Counted from the first letter of the stretch, positions 1-8,979 are shown. The stretch: DNA of 64,000 nucleotides from Sphingobacterium detergens (GCF_003610355.1 NZ_RAPY01000001.1:930001-994000), one strand, 5' to 3'. Notes: generated from the sequence alone by a model not told the origin. A program made the numbers and translations.

Positions 1-221
1 AAATTTAAAAATGTTGAAAATGTCCGAAAAATCGACAAAAGATATTGGAGGACTCAAGATATGTCCAGATAGATCATCTTTGTCATTATGAATTGCTCAT
101 CTTCAATTTTCAGTTCTTTACAAAATTATATATATTGGATTTGAAATAGAGACTATTCATACTTGAATACCATTCCTTGATTTTTTTTGGAAAAACGATA
201 ATTTAGTTAATTACTTTTACT

Positions 222-1130
222 ATGCTACACTTAATTAATTCCAGCAGGTACTATCCGGCATTCTTGCTCATATTACTATTCTCATTAATAGGCTTAGAGG
301 TAAGGGCGCAATTGTTTGATCAGGACAGCCTGAAATTAATATCTCGGCAGTTTGCGTTTACAGAAGGGCCTGCAGTGGACAAGGACGGGAATATCTATTT
401 TACTGACCAGCCCAATAACAAAATCTGGAAATACAATACGGAAGGTCGTCTTTCTCTTTTTAAAGATTCAGCCGGCCGTGCCAATGGACTGTACTTTAAC
501 CATCGCGGTCAGCTACTTGCCTGCGCAGATGAAAAAAACGAAATTTGGTCAATAAGCAATGATGGCAAAGTTACTGTCCTGCTGTCAGATCTAGATGGAA
601 AGAAACTGAATGGGCCAAATGATCTTTGGGCAGATAAGAAAGGTGGTATTTACTTTACAGACCCTTACTACCAGCGTGACTATTGGGTCAGAAAAAAACC
701 GGAGATAGAAGGGCAGAAAGTTTACTACCTCCCTCCGGGAAAAGGTAAAAAACCAATTGTAGTGGCTGATGACGTAGCTAAGCCTAACGGCATTGTAGGA
801 TCGCCCGATGGAAAATACCTATATGTAGCGGATAGGGTGCGAAATAAAACTTACAGGTATACCATTGAATCTAACGGTAAGCTCAGGGGACAGAAGGCGG
901 TCATCGACCAAGGCTCTGATGGGATGACATTGGACAATCGAGGAAATGTTTACCTTACCGGGAAAGGTGTTTCTATCTATAGTCCGATAGGCGTATTGAT
1001 AGGACATATTGAGGTAAAAGAACCATGGACATCGAATGTCTGTTTTGGTGGCAAAGATCGAACTGATCTATTTATCACAGCTTCAACAGCAATTTATTAC
1101 CTCCCAATGCGTGCAAAGGGAGTAGAATAA
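222..1130 (+). CDS. Exported SMP-30/gluconolactonase-family lactonase
   Basis: A 302-residue protein with an N-terminal signal peptide (hydrophobic stretch about residues 9-25, ending near VRAQ) followed by a complete SMP-30/gluconolaconase/LRE six-bladed propeller. Family landmarks are visible: TEGPAVDKDGNIYFTD near residue 47 (metal-ligand Glu), NGPNDLW near 130, and KPNGIVGSPDGKYLYVAD near 187. Members are metal-dependent hydrolases of sugar lactones or related esters; here the enzyme would act in the periplasm. The gene stands alone, with an AT-rich leader upstream and a 485-base spacer downstream. The substrate cannot be deduced from the sequence. Family assignment is firm. Confidence 0.88.
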   Translation: MLHLINSSRYYPAFLLILLFSLIGLEVRAQLFDQDSLKLISRQFAFTEGPAVDKDGNIYFTDQPNNKIWKYNTEGRLSLFKDSAGRANGLYFNHRGQLLACADEKNEIWSISNDGKVTVLLSDLDGKKLNGPNDLWADKKGGIYFTDPYYQRDYWVRKKPEIEGQKVYYLPPGKGKKPIVVADDVAKPNGIVGSPDGKYLYVADRVRNKTYRYTIESNGKLRGQKAVIDQGSDGMTLDNRGNVYLTGKGVSIYSPIGVLIGHIEVKEPWTSNVCFGGKDRTDLFITASTAIYYLPMRAKGVE

Positions 1131-1615
1131 ATTGTCTGTCTTCACGTAGTTGGCGTAAACAGCAGTTTAGTAAGCTCTACTGATTATATGGACAGTTTCG
1201 CATTTGGATACATCCCAAGAGAGACGATTATCCCGGGCGATTTTATTTTTTTCGTCAAAATATTGTTCGAGTCTTATAGTGTTCCGCCTGTTCGCCTGTG
1301 TTGAAATTTTATTCAAAAATTAAGATCATGTTTCTCCTTTAAAAACTCCTTTCCTAAAATTTCAAACATGTTAAATCATCTTTATAGGCTTTTTTATACA
1401 GTTCAATAATCTTTGCTAATAAAGAAGCTCGTTCTTCATCGGAAATTTTCTTCCCGTTGTCCCACTGCCTGATACTGTCGGGATCAATTACCGAAAACCT
1501 TGCTGATATATCACAAATCAAGGCGCTGCCGTTTGTTTATGGCAACCAATATGATTAACAATTGATTAATTCTCCTAATATATTGACAACTATTAAATTA
1601 TCACAAAAACATGCT
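1131..1615. other. Spacer between lactonase and P-type ATPase genes
   Basis: No intact gene is seen in these 485 bases. The central part holds an antisense gene stump (1354-1536, listed separately). The rest is AT-rich with no clear terminator hairpin. Confidence 0.6.
1354..1536 (-). pseudogene. C-terminal stump of an unidentified small protein
   Basis: On the minus strand a frame stays open between a TAA at 1537-1539 and a stop at 1354-1356, but it has no start codon. It encodes a strikingly protein-like sequence containing VIDPDSIRQWDNGKKISDE and a Lys/Glu-rich helix ending in YKKAYKDDLT. Composition and amphipathic pattern suggest the C-terminus of a real gene whose front has been lost. 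The family is not recognised with certainty. Confidence 0.4.
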
Positions 1616-4111
1616 CTACGCTCGCCTAATTAGCTTGTAAATTTCAAACCAGAGTACAGATACAGCAGCAACAGCGAGTGCTGTAGTCAATTCAGATCCG
1701 CTAAGGGCCGTCACCTCAAAGAAAGAAGCAACTGGTCTACAATATAATATGATAAATAGCAAGATAAGCACAGCACAAGAGATTCCTACCAATAAAAAAT
1801 TACGGTTCTTAAAGCTTTCGACTATGCTATAATAGAAAGAACGGTTAGCATAGCTCAATAAAATATTCGCGAAGATCAAGGTACAGAATACCATGGCCCT
1901 TGTCTTTTCTTCACTCCCACCATGCTGGGCAGTCAACTGATAGCTAAACAAGACTCCGAGTGTGATCGCTATTCCCTGAATGATGCTTATCCCCAGTTCG
2001 TTGATGCTCAAAAAAGTCTTTCCCATCGCCCTTGGTGCCTGATTCATCGTGTTTTTTTCGATAGGTTCGTTTTCATATACAATAGAACAGGTAGGTCCCA
2101 TGACCAGTTCCAGAAAGATCACATGGACGGGGGTAAATATCTGTGGATAGATCCACCCTAAAAATAAGGGTAAGGATACTGTGAGAATAATGGGAATATG
2201 AATAGAAATAATATACTGTACGGCCTTTTTGATATTGGTATAAATCCGGCGGCCAGCGGCAATACCAACAATAAGTTTCTGTAGATCATCATTGGTAATG
2301 ACCAATGATGCCGCTGATTTGGCGATCTCTGTACCTTTGCTGCCCATAGCCACACCAATATGCGCTGCTTTCAATGCCGGACCATCATTTACGCCGTCCC
2401 CGAGCATGGCCACAACCTCGCCGTTCTTTTTCAGCGCATTGACAACGGCAAGTTTTGCGTCGGGAAACATTCGGGTGAATAACGTTGTCCGCTCTGCTAG
2501 CACTATGATATCACCTTCGGTATTTCCTACTATTTCAGTACCATTCAATGCCGGAGTGTCATTGACAATTCCTGCTTGCAATGCGATCGCTTTTGTTGTT
2601 TCAGCATTATCACCTGTGATCACCTTTACTTTAATGCCCGCAGCATAGATGTGCTGAAAGACCTCCCTTATGCCCTGCTTAGGTGGATCATAGAAAACCG
2701 TAAGCCCTAAAAACTCAAACTTAAAATCCTGCTGTTTTGCGGGGAAGTCATTTCCTTCAAAATGTGATTTGGCGACACCAAGAATCCGATATCCTTGCCG
2801 AGCAAAAGTTTCAATCACCCCTCTTATCTTATCTCTGTCGGCGTCAGAGAGCTGGGAAACGCTAAGTATCGCCTCGGGCGCGCCCTTAGCGGCAATAATC
2901 CGCTCCTTTTCGTTATTTTCAAAAAGGTGTGTCATCATGGGCGGTTTACCTTCAAGAGGATATTCATGAAACAGCTGATAACTCCTTCTCAGATCATTTT
3001 TTTGCGTTTCTTCGTATATCTTATGTAAAGTGATTTCCATGGGATCAAAAGGCACTGGTTCACTGCTCCACATCGCATAGTCGATAAGTTCATTAAGGGC
3101 TTTGTCGTCAAATTCACCTTCGGCATAAACCGTATCGGAACGATAATCATACAGATGTTTTAGTTGCATGATGTTGGCCGTAATGGTACCTGTTTTGTCG
3201 GTACAGATTACAGTTGTACTTCCCAAGGTCTCTACAATACTACTCCTTTTTATAATAATGCCCTCGCGCATAAGCTTCCATGCACCCAGCGCCATAAATG
3301 TCGTAAATGCGACAGGAATCTCCTCGGGCAGTACAGACATCGCCAATGTCAGCCCATTGAGCAGGCTCCCTACGATATTGTGCGTATTCAGGTAACTGAA
3401 CAAGCAGACCAGCAGGAAAATAACAAGTCCAACGACAGCCATTGCTTTGACAAATTTCTGGATCTGAATCTGTAAAGGTGAGATTTCTTCTTTAATCGTT
3501 CGTATGGATTCGCCAATTTTGCCGACACGTGTCGCCTTGCCTATTTTTTGTACCTGAAAAACAGCAAGTCCCGACACTGTTATTGTGCCGCTATAAACTA
3601 AATTATCGGTTGTCGTACTATCCTTGAACACTGAAAAACTCTCTCCAGTGAGGGATGACTCGTTGACAGAAAAATCGTTGCTGTGCACTATAATTCCATC
3701 TGCATTTATCATGCGCCCTTCTTCTGTAATACAAAGATCGCCAACAACAATTTCACGTGTAGGAATCTTTACCACCTGTGTATTTCGGATGACCACACTC
3801 AGGGGCTCATTTAGTTTTTTAAGCTCTTCCAATGCTTTCTTGCTACGGTTGTCCTGATAAAACGAAATCGCTGTTACTGCCACAATGGCCACCAGCATAA
3901 AAGCCGCTTCTGCATAATTTCCCACGATTACGTAGATCAGTGATATAACGATCAACAAAATCAGCATGGGTTCCTTTAAAATCCCCAAAAGCAATTCCAG
4001 CCAGGTACTTTTATGGCCTGCCACCAACTGGTTATACCCATATTTTGCCCTGGCCCGATTTACTTCGTCCTGATTGAGACCTTTAAGATGACTTGGGATA
4101 TTATATGCCAT
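1616..4111 (-). CDS. Cation-translocating P-type ATPase (P2, calcium-type)
   Basis: An 831-residue P-type ATPase of normal length. In order it shows an N-terminal cation-ATPase domain (about 1-65), paired transmembrane helices (about 40-85), the actuator domain with SSLTGES, the M4 ion-site motif PEEIP, the phosphorylation site DKTGT with Asp at about residue 305, the nucleotide-binding domain with KGAPEA, the hinge MLGDGVNDGPALK, and six C-terminal helices. PEEIP in M4 and the overall layout match P2-type (Ca2+ or Na+/K+-like) pumps rather than heavy-metal P1B pumps, since no CPC or N-terminal metal-binding domain is seen. It would export a cation across the inner membrane; ion identity is inferred. 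It is transcribed alone. Confidence 0.92.
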   Translation of the reverse strand: MAYNIPSHLKGLNQDEVNRARAKYGYNQLVAGHKSTWLELLLGILKEPMLILLIVISLIYVIVGNYAEAAFMLVAIVAVTAISFYQDNRSKKALEELKKLNEPLSVVIRNTQVVKIPTREIVVGDLCITEEGRMINADGIIVHSNDFSVNESSLTGESFSVFKDSTTTDNLVYSGTITVSGLAVFQVQKIGKATRVGKIGESIRTIKEEISPLQIQIQKFVKAMAVVGLVIFLLVCLFSYLNTHNIVGSLLNGLTLAMSVLPEEIPVAFTTFMALGAWKLMREGIIIKRSSIVETLGSTTVICTDKTGTITANIMQLKHLYDYRSDTVYAEGEFDDKALNELIDYAMWSSEPVPFDPMEITLHKIYEETQKNDLRRSYQLFHEYPLEGKPPMMTHLFENNEKERIIAAKGAPEAILSVSQLSDADRDKIRGVIETFARQGYRILGVAKSHFEGNDFPAKQQDFKFEFLGLTVFYDPPKQGIREVFQHIYAAGIKVKVITGDNAETTKAIALQAGIVNDTPALNGTEIVGNTEGDIIVLAERTTLFTRMFPDAKLAVVNALKKNGEVVAMLGDGVNDGPALKAAHIGVAMGSKGTEIAKSAASLVITNDDLQKLIVGIAAGRRIYTNIKKAVQYIISIHIPIILTVSLPLFLGWIYPQIFTPVHVIFLELVMGPTCSIVYENEPIEKNTMNQAPRAMGKTFLSINELGISIIQGIAITLGVLFSYQLTAQHGGSEEKTRAMVFCTLIFANILLSYANRSFYYSIVESFKNRNFLLVGISCAVLILLFIILYCRPVASFFEVTALSGSELTTALAVAAVSVLWFEIYKLIRRA

Positions 4112-4234
4112 AAAGAAATTGATTAATATAGAAACGATTTTCTACTGACTGTATAAGAAACACTATTTCCCAGAATATGTTCTTCAGAATTTTATAAAGT
4201 AGATGTTAGATAGTTATAGCGTGAATCTACTGAG

Positions 4235-4455
4235 TTATGTGAGCGCAACCTGTTCATCTTTGATTAATATTTTAACCGGGATGTTTAAGTCTGTCTGGAT
4301 CTTTACGCGTAGTGCCTCCAATGCTGAAGGTTCGCATTAATTGTAGGTTTTACTTTGTCCAATTGAATAGACGATTCATCCTTGGTCCAAAAGTTTTCTA
4401 TTGTCGATCCAAGTGAACATTGCTTGGTCTTACTATTTGTTTCTGTGGTTTTCAT
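4235..4455 (-). pseudogene. Frameshifted ~73-residue conserved-type small gene
   Basis: From an ATG at 4455 the frame runs MKTTETNSKTKQCSLGS to about KPTINAN and then stops early at 4303. A different frame continues without a gap as EPSALEALRVKIQTDLNIP and ends VKILIKDEQVALT at a TAA (4235-4237). The total of 221 bases is one short of 74 codons, exactly what a one-base deletion near 4335-4345 would produce. The restored product would be a soluble ~73-residue protein of unknown function. Either a recent pseudogene or a base-calling error; the flanking spacers give no clue to its role. Confidence 0.55.
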
Positions 4456-4724
4456 AATAAATTTATTTAATGGTTTTGGTACTAAAGTTAGGCTGATCCA
4501 AACTATTAAATCATGATTCCAGCGATATTTAATAATGATAGTGGTCACTTTCATTACAGATAGTGGACCCAATTTCCGATATCAGTCCAATATATAGGGG
4601 TTTGATCCGGCGGGAATCTATGATGTACAACGATAAAGTTATATTAAAGGAATTGGCTTAATGCAATCGGCCTTTGATCTACTTATTGTGTTAGCAAAAT
4701 ATAATTTGGACGTAAAGACTCTCC

Positions 4725-4958
4725 TTGCAAAAAACTGCATTTGGAGGAAGTGATATCTGCGGATGTAATTACTGCAAGAACTTTTCTGACAATAAAGACA
4801 ATATTTATCCTGATGAAATCAAGCTTTTATTCGAAGATTTGGGAATTGATTATAAAAAAGAATGTGAAGTATGGCATTATTATAATTTAATCCTCCTTTA
4901 TCATTCAGATCGAAATATATTTCATTATGCTTTTAGGTTCATGACCGCACTAAATTGA
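4725..4958 (+). pseudogene. Fragment of a Cys-rich small conserved protein
   Basis: The open frame begins after a TAA at 4713 and has no ATG start, only TTG. It reads CGCNYCKNF, then YPDEIKLLFEDLGIDYKKECEVWHY. This resembles a family of small cytoplasmic proteins with a C-x-C-x-x-C-x-N-F motif followed by a G-I/V-D-x-K-K-E-A-E-V segment, recalled from immunity-type neighbourhoods. The expected glycine/aromatic C-terminal part is absent. I read it as a remnant truncated at both ends. It sits directly upstream of the EF-Tu-like gene. Confidence 0.4.
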
Positions 4959-4983
4959 TTAATTTTAAAAAAAGTCTTGATAT

Positions 4984-5301
4984 ATGTCTGATTTCATAGC
5001 GCAGCTCCAATATAGAACACCACAAAAAGGTGGAAGAGAGACACCTGCTTTCTCTAAATATAGACCACAGATCAAATTTGATTTTGACGAAATGCAAACT
5101 TCTGGTGAGCAAACATTTATCGATAAAGATATTGTGTATCCTGGGGAGGAAGTCAAAGCTACGATCCGGATAGCTGCTGTCATATATTTTAAAGGAAGAC
5201 TAGCTGAAGGTATGTTGTTTGAATTTCGGGAAGGCCCACGTGTGATTGGTACAGGAAAGATCTTACAAATATTGAATGATACATTAAAAATACGTCATTG
5301 A
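4984..5301 (+). CDS. Stand-alone EF-Tu C-terminal-domain-like protein
   Basis: A 105-residue protein without GTPase domain. The motifs RTPQKGGRETPAFSKYRPQ, YPGEEVKATIRI and FREGPRVIGTGKI match domain III of elongation factor Tu (the barrel that ends in R-E-G-x-R-x-V-G-A-G). Small proteins of this kind occur in Bacteroidota. In EF-Tu this barrel contacts aminoacyl-tRNA and partner proteins; what the free domain does is unknown. Length is that of one barrel, so it is not a broken tuf gene: no G-domain sequence precedes it. It starts at an ATG 25 bases after the upstream fragment. Confidence 0.7.
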   Translation: MSDFIAQLQYRTPQKGGRETPAFSKYRPQIKFDFDEMQTSGEQTFIDKDIVYPGEEVKATIRIAAVIYFKGRLAEGMLFEFREGPRVIGTGKILQILNDTLKIRH

Positions 5302-5310
5302 TCGAAGTGA

Positions 5311-5472
5311 ACGGTTACGCTCGATCACGCTCAAGCAGGACGGGAATCGGAATGTGATTTAATAAAAAATGCTATTCTGGAAAAGTATGGTCTTCCCTAC
5401 TCCTCTTTTCGAATAATCAAAAAAAGATCTTTCAAGTTCAAACACCATTATAGGTTTCAGAAGAAGGTAAAA
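5311..5472 (+). pseudogene. Possible coding remnant
   Basis: After a TGA at 5308-5310 a frame stays open for 53 codons without any start codon. It includes RESECDLIKNAILEKYGLPY, which looks like genuine protein. It ends at a TAA at 5470-5472. It may be a stump of a lost gene; no family is recognised. Confidence 0.25.
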
Positions 5473-5533
5473 CAGATTAAAACCCTAACATTTAAGATGA
5501 TAATAATCTAAAATAGATAACAAATCCGCTTGT

Positions 5534-6265
5534 CTAAGCCTTCTTTTTATGAGCTATAGCAATCATTATTGTCATTAAAACAAGAGAGCACAATGATGCA
5601 TAGAGCGTGCTCAATTCGAGGCCACCTTTTGCAAATGGTTTTGTAAGGAAATCACCAAAAGTTGCTCCAAAAGGTCGTGTAAAAATAAAAGCAATCCAGA
5701 ATAATAGGATTTGATTGAGTTTGGTGAAGTAATGTAACAGCACCACCAATATGATTATACTACCAGTTACCATAGCCCCATGTAGATAGCTCAGTCCCAA
5801 GTTGTCACTTAGAAAATCGCCGAATGCTGTCCCTAAGCTATTGGAGAACAGAACAGCTATCCAAAATAGTAACTCTTTTTTCTTTTCAACAATTGGATAT
5901 ACTTCCAAATTTTTATATTTTCTATACCAAAAGAGTAAACTGGCCACAAGACAGAGCGCTAATATTATACTTCCAAACAGATAACCCATGTGTAGGGTTC
6001 GATCAATAAAGTCGGAGATCTCGGTACCTAAAGTAGTCGTACCTATTATAACAAACCAATACTTTACAGGCTCATATTCTTTGGCATTGAGCTGAATCAG
6101 CAAGGCGACAACTAAAATGACTAAAGTAATAGCTAAACCTACCACATAGCCGTAATTAAGCGTCATGGAAATGAAATCACCCAGGGTTTCTCCCAAGGTT
6201 GTAGCCACCACTTTCATCAACCAAAACGAAAGTGTGATGGGCGCTACTTTATTTAGATACTTCAT
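5534..6265 (-). CDS. COG4705-type membrane protein with four internal repeats
   Basis: A 243-residue integral membrane protein with about eight transmembrane segments. The sequence consists of four repeats of roughly 60 residues, each carrying a variant of G-x-x-x-G/S-D-F-(I/L) followed by a short loop and a glycine/aromatic pair: GETLGDFIS, GTEISDFID, GTAFGDFLS and GATFGDFLT. This is the signature of the COG4705 uncharacterised membrane-anchored family. The repeated Asp in a membrane segment suggests ion or proton coordination, but transport has not been shown for the family to my knowledge. Transcribed alone, opposite to the fasciclin gene. Confidence 0.75.
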   Translation of the reverse strand: MKYLNKVAPITLSFWLMKVVATTLGETLGDFISMTLNYGYVVGLAITLVILVVALLIQLNAKEYEPVKYWFVIIGTTTLGTEISDFIDRTLHMGYLFGSIILALCLVASLLFWYRKYKNLEVYPIVEKKKELLFWIAVLFSNSLGTAFGDFLSDNLGLSYLHGAMVTGSIIILVVLLHYFTKLNQILLFWIAFIFTRPFGATFGDFLTKPFAKGGLELSTLYASLCSLVLMTIMIAIAHKKKA

Positions 6266-6557
6266 CTTCTTTTTTAAACAAAGCTATCGTTCAATTTTGA
6301 AGAAAGTTAGAATTGGTTAGAACGCTATTTTAGAACGTTTATTCTCTCAATCTGTGCAAATTGATGAAGGAAGAAATTAGTGAATTTATAATTCACATGT
6401 TATAGGCTAATTGAAATCGGTATAGAAGAACTTCAACCTTTCAGAAAAGTAAAGTTTGCAAATAAAAAATTTTGTTCACTAATGCAATCCAAACTTTTTA
6501 TTTGTTCGTAAATGATCTTATAAAACTTTTAGATCATAAATCAAAAAAATAAAGATC

Positions 6558-7124
6558 ATGAAACTCAAATCAATTTTATGGATTACGGCCACCGCGGTAA
6601 CATTATTGGGAAGTACTTACGTCAGTCAGGCCCAAACAAAGGAAAAAACTGTCATGGTTGGAGGCGCACCAATGTATCCTTCCAAAAACATTATTGAAAA
6701 TGCGGTCAATTCTAAAGATCACACGACCTTAGTAGCCGCGGTAAAAGCAGCTGGCTTGGTAGAAACCTTAGCGGGCCCCGGTCCTTTTACAGTACTGGCT
6801 CCTACGAACAACGCTTTTGCCAAAGTACCTAAAGAAGCGCTCAACAACCTCATGCTGCCCGAAAACAAGGCTAAGTTAACCTCGATATTGACCTATCATG
6901 TGATCCCCGGAAAATGGAGCGCTGCACAGATCAGCAAAGCAATTAAAGATGGCAAAGGAATGTATATAGCCAAATCTGTACAGGGCGGCGACCTTACTTT
7001 TTGGATGAAAGGAAAAGATGTATATGTGAAAGATGCTCAAGGTAATAGTGCTAAGGTAACGGTTGCTGATGTCAATCAGTCAAATGGGGTGATCCATGTA
7101 ATCGATGCTGTATTGATGCCCTAA
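6558..7124 (+). CDS. Secreted fasciclin-domain protein
   Basis: A 188-residue protein with a signal peptide (about residues 1-25, ending SQAQ) and one fasciclin (FAS1) domain from about residue 45 to the end. Typical motifs are LVAAVKAAGLVETLAGPGPF, FTVLAPTNNAFAKVP, LTYHVIPGK and NGVIHVIDAVLMP. Single-FAS1 proteins are exported or surface-attached adhesion-type proteins in bacteria. ATG at 6558 follows an AT-rich leader of about 290 bases. A strong hairpin with T-rich tail lies 97 bases after the stop, so this is a monocistronic unit. Confidence 0.9.
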   Translation: MKLKSILWITATAVTLLGSTYVSQAQTKEKTVMVGGAPMYPSKNIIENAVNSKDHTTLVAAVKAAGLVETLAGPGPFTVLAPTNNAFAKVPKEALNNLMLPENKAKLTSILTYHVIPGKWSAAQISKAIKDGKGMYIAKSVQGGDLTFWMKGKDVYVKDAQGNSAKVTVADVNQSNGVIHVIDAVLMP

Positions 7125-7514
7125 GCATCGCCTTCATACGATTCGATCATTTTACGTATTATGTTGAGACAAGTTTAACAATTCTTTCTTAATCTGATAG
7201 CATAGTAGAAATTATAATAAAAAACGAGCAATATCAAATATTGCTCGTTTTATTTTTAAGTCAATTAGGTGAAGATAAGGAGTCAGGACTTAATCTGACA
7301 GTTGCAATAAATTTACAACTGAAAAATAGATTAGAGTTATGACAACTTCACACTAGCATAATTTGAACCTAAACTATTCCTAGATTATTATTGCCAATAT
7401 TTGATTGACAATCTTAAATGTATTAACTGTCATTCGCCAATGCTGGGAGGTCAACTAAACATTTATCTCCAGTTTTAAGCTTTTTGAATTTTTTGCACAC
7501 TTACACATAGGCTT
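7125..7514. other. Spacer with terminator downstream of fasciclin gene
   Basis: The first part carries the terminator at 7221-7256. The remaining 250 bases show no coding sequence, tRNA or repeat that I can support. Confidence 0.5.
7221..7256 (+). terminator. Rho-independent terminator of the fasciclin gene
   Basis: A perfect 14-base stem (7221-7234 pairing with 7238-7251) with a CAA loop is followed by a T-rich tail to 7256. The arms contain AACGAGCAATAT and its complement. Because the stem is flanked by A-run and T-run it could serve both strands. Confidence 0.85.
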
Positions 7515-7922
7515 TTAAATTTTCTTTGACAGCCTAAAAAGTAGCAACAATCCTAATCCCAAAATACTTTGCACGGATTCTATTATTAACCATTGAAATC
7601 CAAAATCACCTAAGGGTCCATCTACGACAAGCGTTATTAATCTGGACAAGGCGTAAGAAATCCAAAAAAGTGTAATGAAAATTAGCCCAAGCCTCAGATC
7701 CTTTCTTAAAAGATAAATCAAAGCAACTACAATAACCAATCCAACCCCTCCATAAACACCCCTTATAGAGCTTATTGCGTCGTTATTTGGCAATACAGTT
7801 GAAACCAATTTCATTGTTGCTTGCGGGCTATACATAGAAAATAATCCTACATATAACACACAAAGGATCGAGAATAAAATATAAATTTTACTACTCACTT
7901 TGACAATTTTTTGTGCATTCAT
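7515..7922 (-). CDS. DUF4345-like four-helix membrane protein
   Basis: A 135-residue membrane protein with four predicted transmembrane helices (about 14-32, 55-75, 78-100, 110-130). Layout and the R-G-x-Y-G-G segment between helices one and two fit the DUF4345 family. No biochemical function is known. The start MNAQKIVKVSS lies inside a ~125-base repeat that recurs at 8854-8979. Upstream on the same strand is a stump of a Crp/Fnr-type regulator (7991-8095). Confidence 0.65.
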   Translation of the reverse strand: MNAQKIVKVSSKIYILFSILCVLYVGLFSMYSPQATMKLVSTVLPNNDAISSIRGVYGGVGLVIVVALIYLLRKDLRLGLIFITLFWISYALSRLITLVVDGPLGDFGFQWLIIESVQSILGLGLLLLFRLSKKI

Positions 7923-8002
7923 CGCTTTATAAATTTTAAGTTTGATGAAGTAAAATTCCCAAAATTGTTTTTCATAAACCTTGATTCATGTCAAGACTTT
8001 TT
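7876..8002. repeat. ~125 bp direct repeat, copy A
   Basis: Spans the first ~16 codons and the leader of the DUF4345-like gene and reaches the last codons of the Crp/Fnr stump. It is about 80-85% identical by eye to 8854-8979. Shared landmarks are the block coding MNAQKIVK and the leader element GTTTTTCATAAA. Confidence 0.8.
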
Positions 8003-8095
8003 TAATCGTGGTAACGTTTCGGGGCTCATTCGCAAATAATTAGCGATATACCCGTGTGGTATTTCTTGAGATAACCGGGGGAAACTCCGTATTTT
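7991..8095 (-). pseudogene. C-terminal HTH stump of a Crp/Fnr-family regulator
   Basis: The minus strand reads FPRLSQEIPHGYIANYLRM followed by SPETLPRLKKS and a TGA at 7991-7993. This is the recognition-helix end of a Crp/Fnr family HTH (pattern I-P-x-x-Y-I-A-x-Y-L-x-(M/I)-x-P-x-x-L-x-R). The frame is closed by a TAG upstream, near 8130, and there is no nucleotide-binding domain. The body of the gene was presumably replaced when the 8115-8840 gene arrived. Confidence 0.65.
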
Positions 8096-8114
8096 TTTAT
8101 CACCTTTTTTATTT

Positions 8115-8840
8115 TTATTCTATGAGCTTTATTATCATTTTACTTCCGTTTACATCAATCTCATATTTCCAAAGTTTCCTGTCTACTCTATCAAAGTAAT
8201 ATGTAACTACTCCATTTCCTATTTCGTCTGACACAGTAACAACCCACACATTTCTAATACCATTTTTTTCAGTTTGATAACTACTGCTTGTTACATTCTT
8301 TAAATACGCTTTTAGCATACCAGTCTTGCCAGCTGGGTTATAGTTGTATATTGAAATGTCTTGTTTATAATTATTCCTGAGCGGCAACCAGCCAATTAAA
8401 ATTGGATATAAATTGCTGTCAAAATATTCGTTCCTTGTGGTGTCGCTCACTGAAGATATAGTTTTCTTCGTTTTGTCGTTATAAAAACCCGTCACAACTT
8501 CTCCGAAATTCAATACGATATCCCTTTGCATATTATAAGAAGAATGTCTAATTGGCTTTAAAGTTTTTAAGTTTGCAACTGTTGAGTCTACCCAATCCGT
8601 TTTCATATTTTTCATAACCACACGTGTTACAACTGTGAGTTTCGATTTATCTTTCACAATTTGGGTATTGACTTTTGCAATTTCGTATTCCGTAGTATCT
8701 CTAATTGTATACCAAACCATTTGGTAAGTAGTATTTCTTATCCACTTTTTTTCAAATGATTTTTTAGAGGGGATTAATAGATTTTGTGCATTGCTTGTTA
8801 GTGATGTAATAGTCATTAAAGCAAGTAAGATAAATTTCAT
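8115..8840 (-). CDS. Exported protein of unknown function
   Basis: I place the start at the ATG 8838-8840, giving 241 residues with a clear signal peptide (MKFILLALMTITS to SNAQ). The mature part has no cysteine cluster or known motif that I recognise. It is rich in beta-type sequence and ends in a YYFDRVDRKLWKYEID segment, reminiscent of lipoprotein-like secreted proteins of Bacteroidota. The frame can be extended upstream to 8900, which adds the first codons of a DUF4345-like gene (MNAQKIVKASSKIYIL). That extension is duplicated sequence, and the internal start with its signal peptide is the functional one. Confidence 0.6.
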   Translation of the reverse strand: MKFILLALMTITSLTSNAQNLLIPSKKSFEKKWIRNTTYQMVWYTIRDTTEYEIAKVNTQIVKDKSKLTVVTRVVMKNMKTDWVDSTVANLKTLKPIRHSSYNMQRDIVLNFGEVVTGFYNDKTKKTISSVSDTTRNEYFDSNLYPILIGWLPLRNNYKQDISIYNYNPAGKTGMLKAYLKNVTSSSYQTEKNGIRNVWVVTVSDEIGNGVVTYYFDRVDRKLWKYEIDVNGSKMIIKLIE

Positions 8841-8853
8841 ATTTCTATTTTTT

Positions 8854-8979
8854 AAAATGTAAATTTTACTGCTCGCTTTGACAATCTTTTGTGCATTCAT
8901 CGTTTCAAAAATTTTAAGTTTAATGATATAAAATTCTCGAAACTGTTTTTCATAAATCTTGATTTATGTCAAGATTTTT
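8854..8979. repeat. ~125 bp direct repeat, copy B
   Basis: Second copy of the 7876-8002 repeat in the same orientation. It retains the start region of a DUF4345-like gene (MNAQKIVKASS) fused in frame to the leader of the exported-protein gene, and its distal end stops at the last codons of the Crp/Fnr stump. It is therefore a relic of duplication followed by insertion or deletion. Confidence 0.75.

Noticed and set aside
100..120. 19-base match to about 59175-59193 (CTTCAATTTTCAGTTCTT)
   Set aside because: Single short AT-rich match without flanking similarity; not enough to call a repeat.
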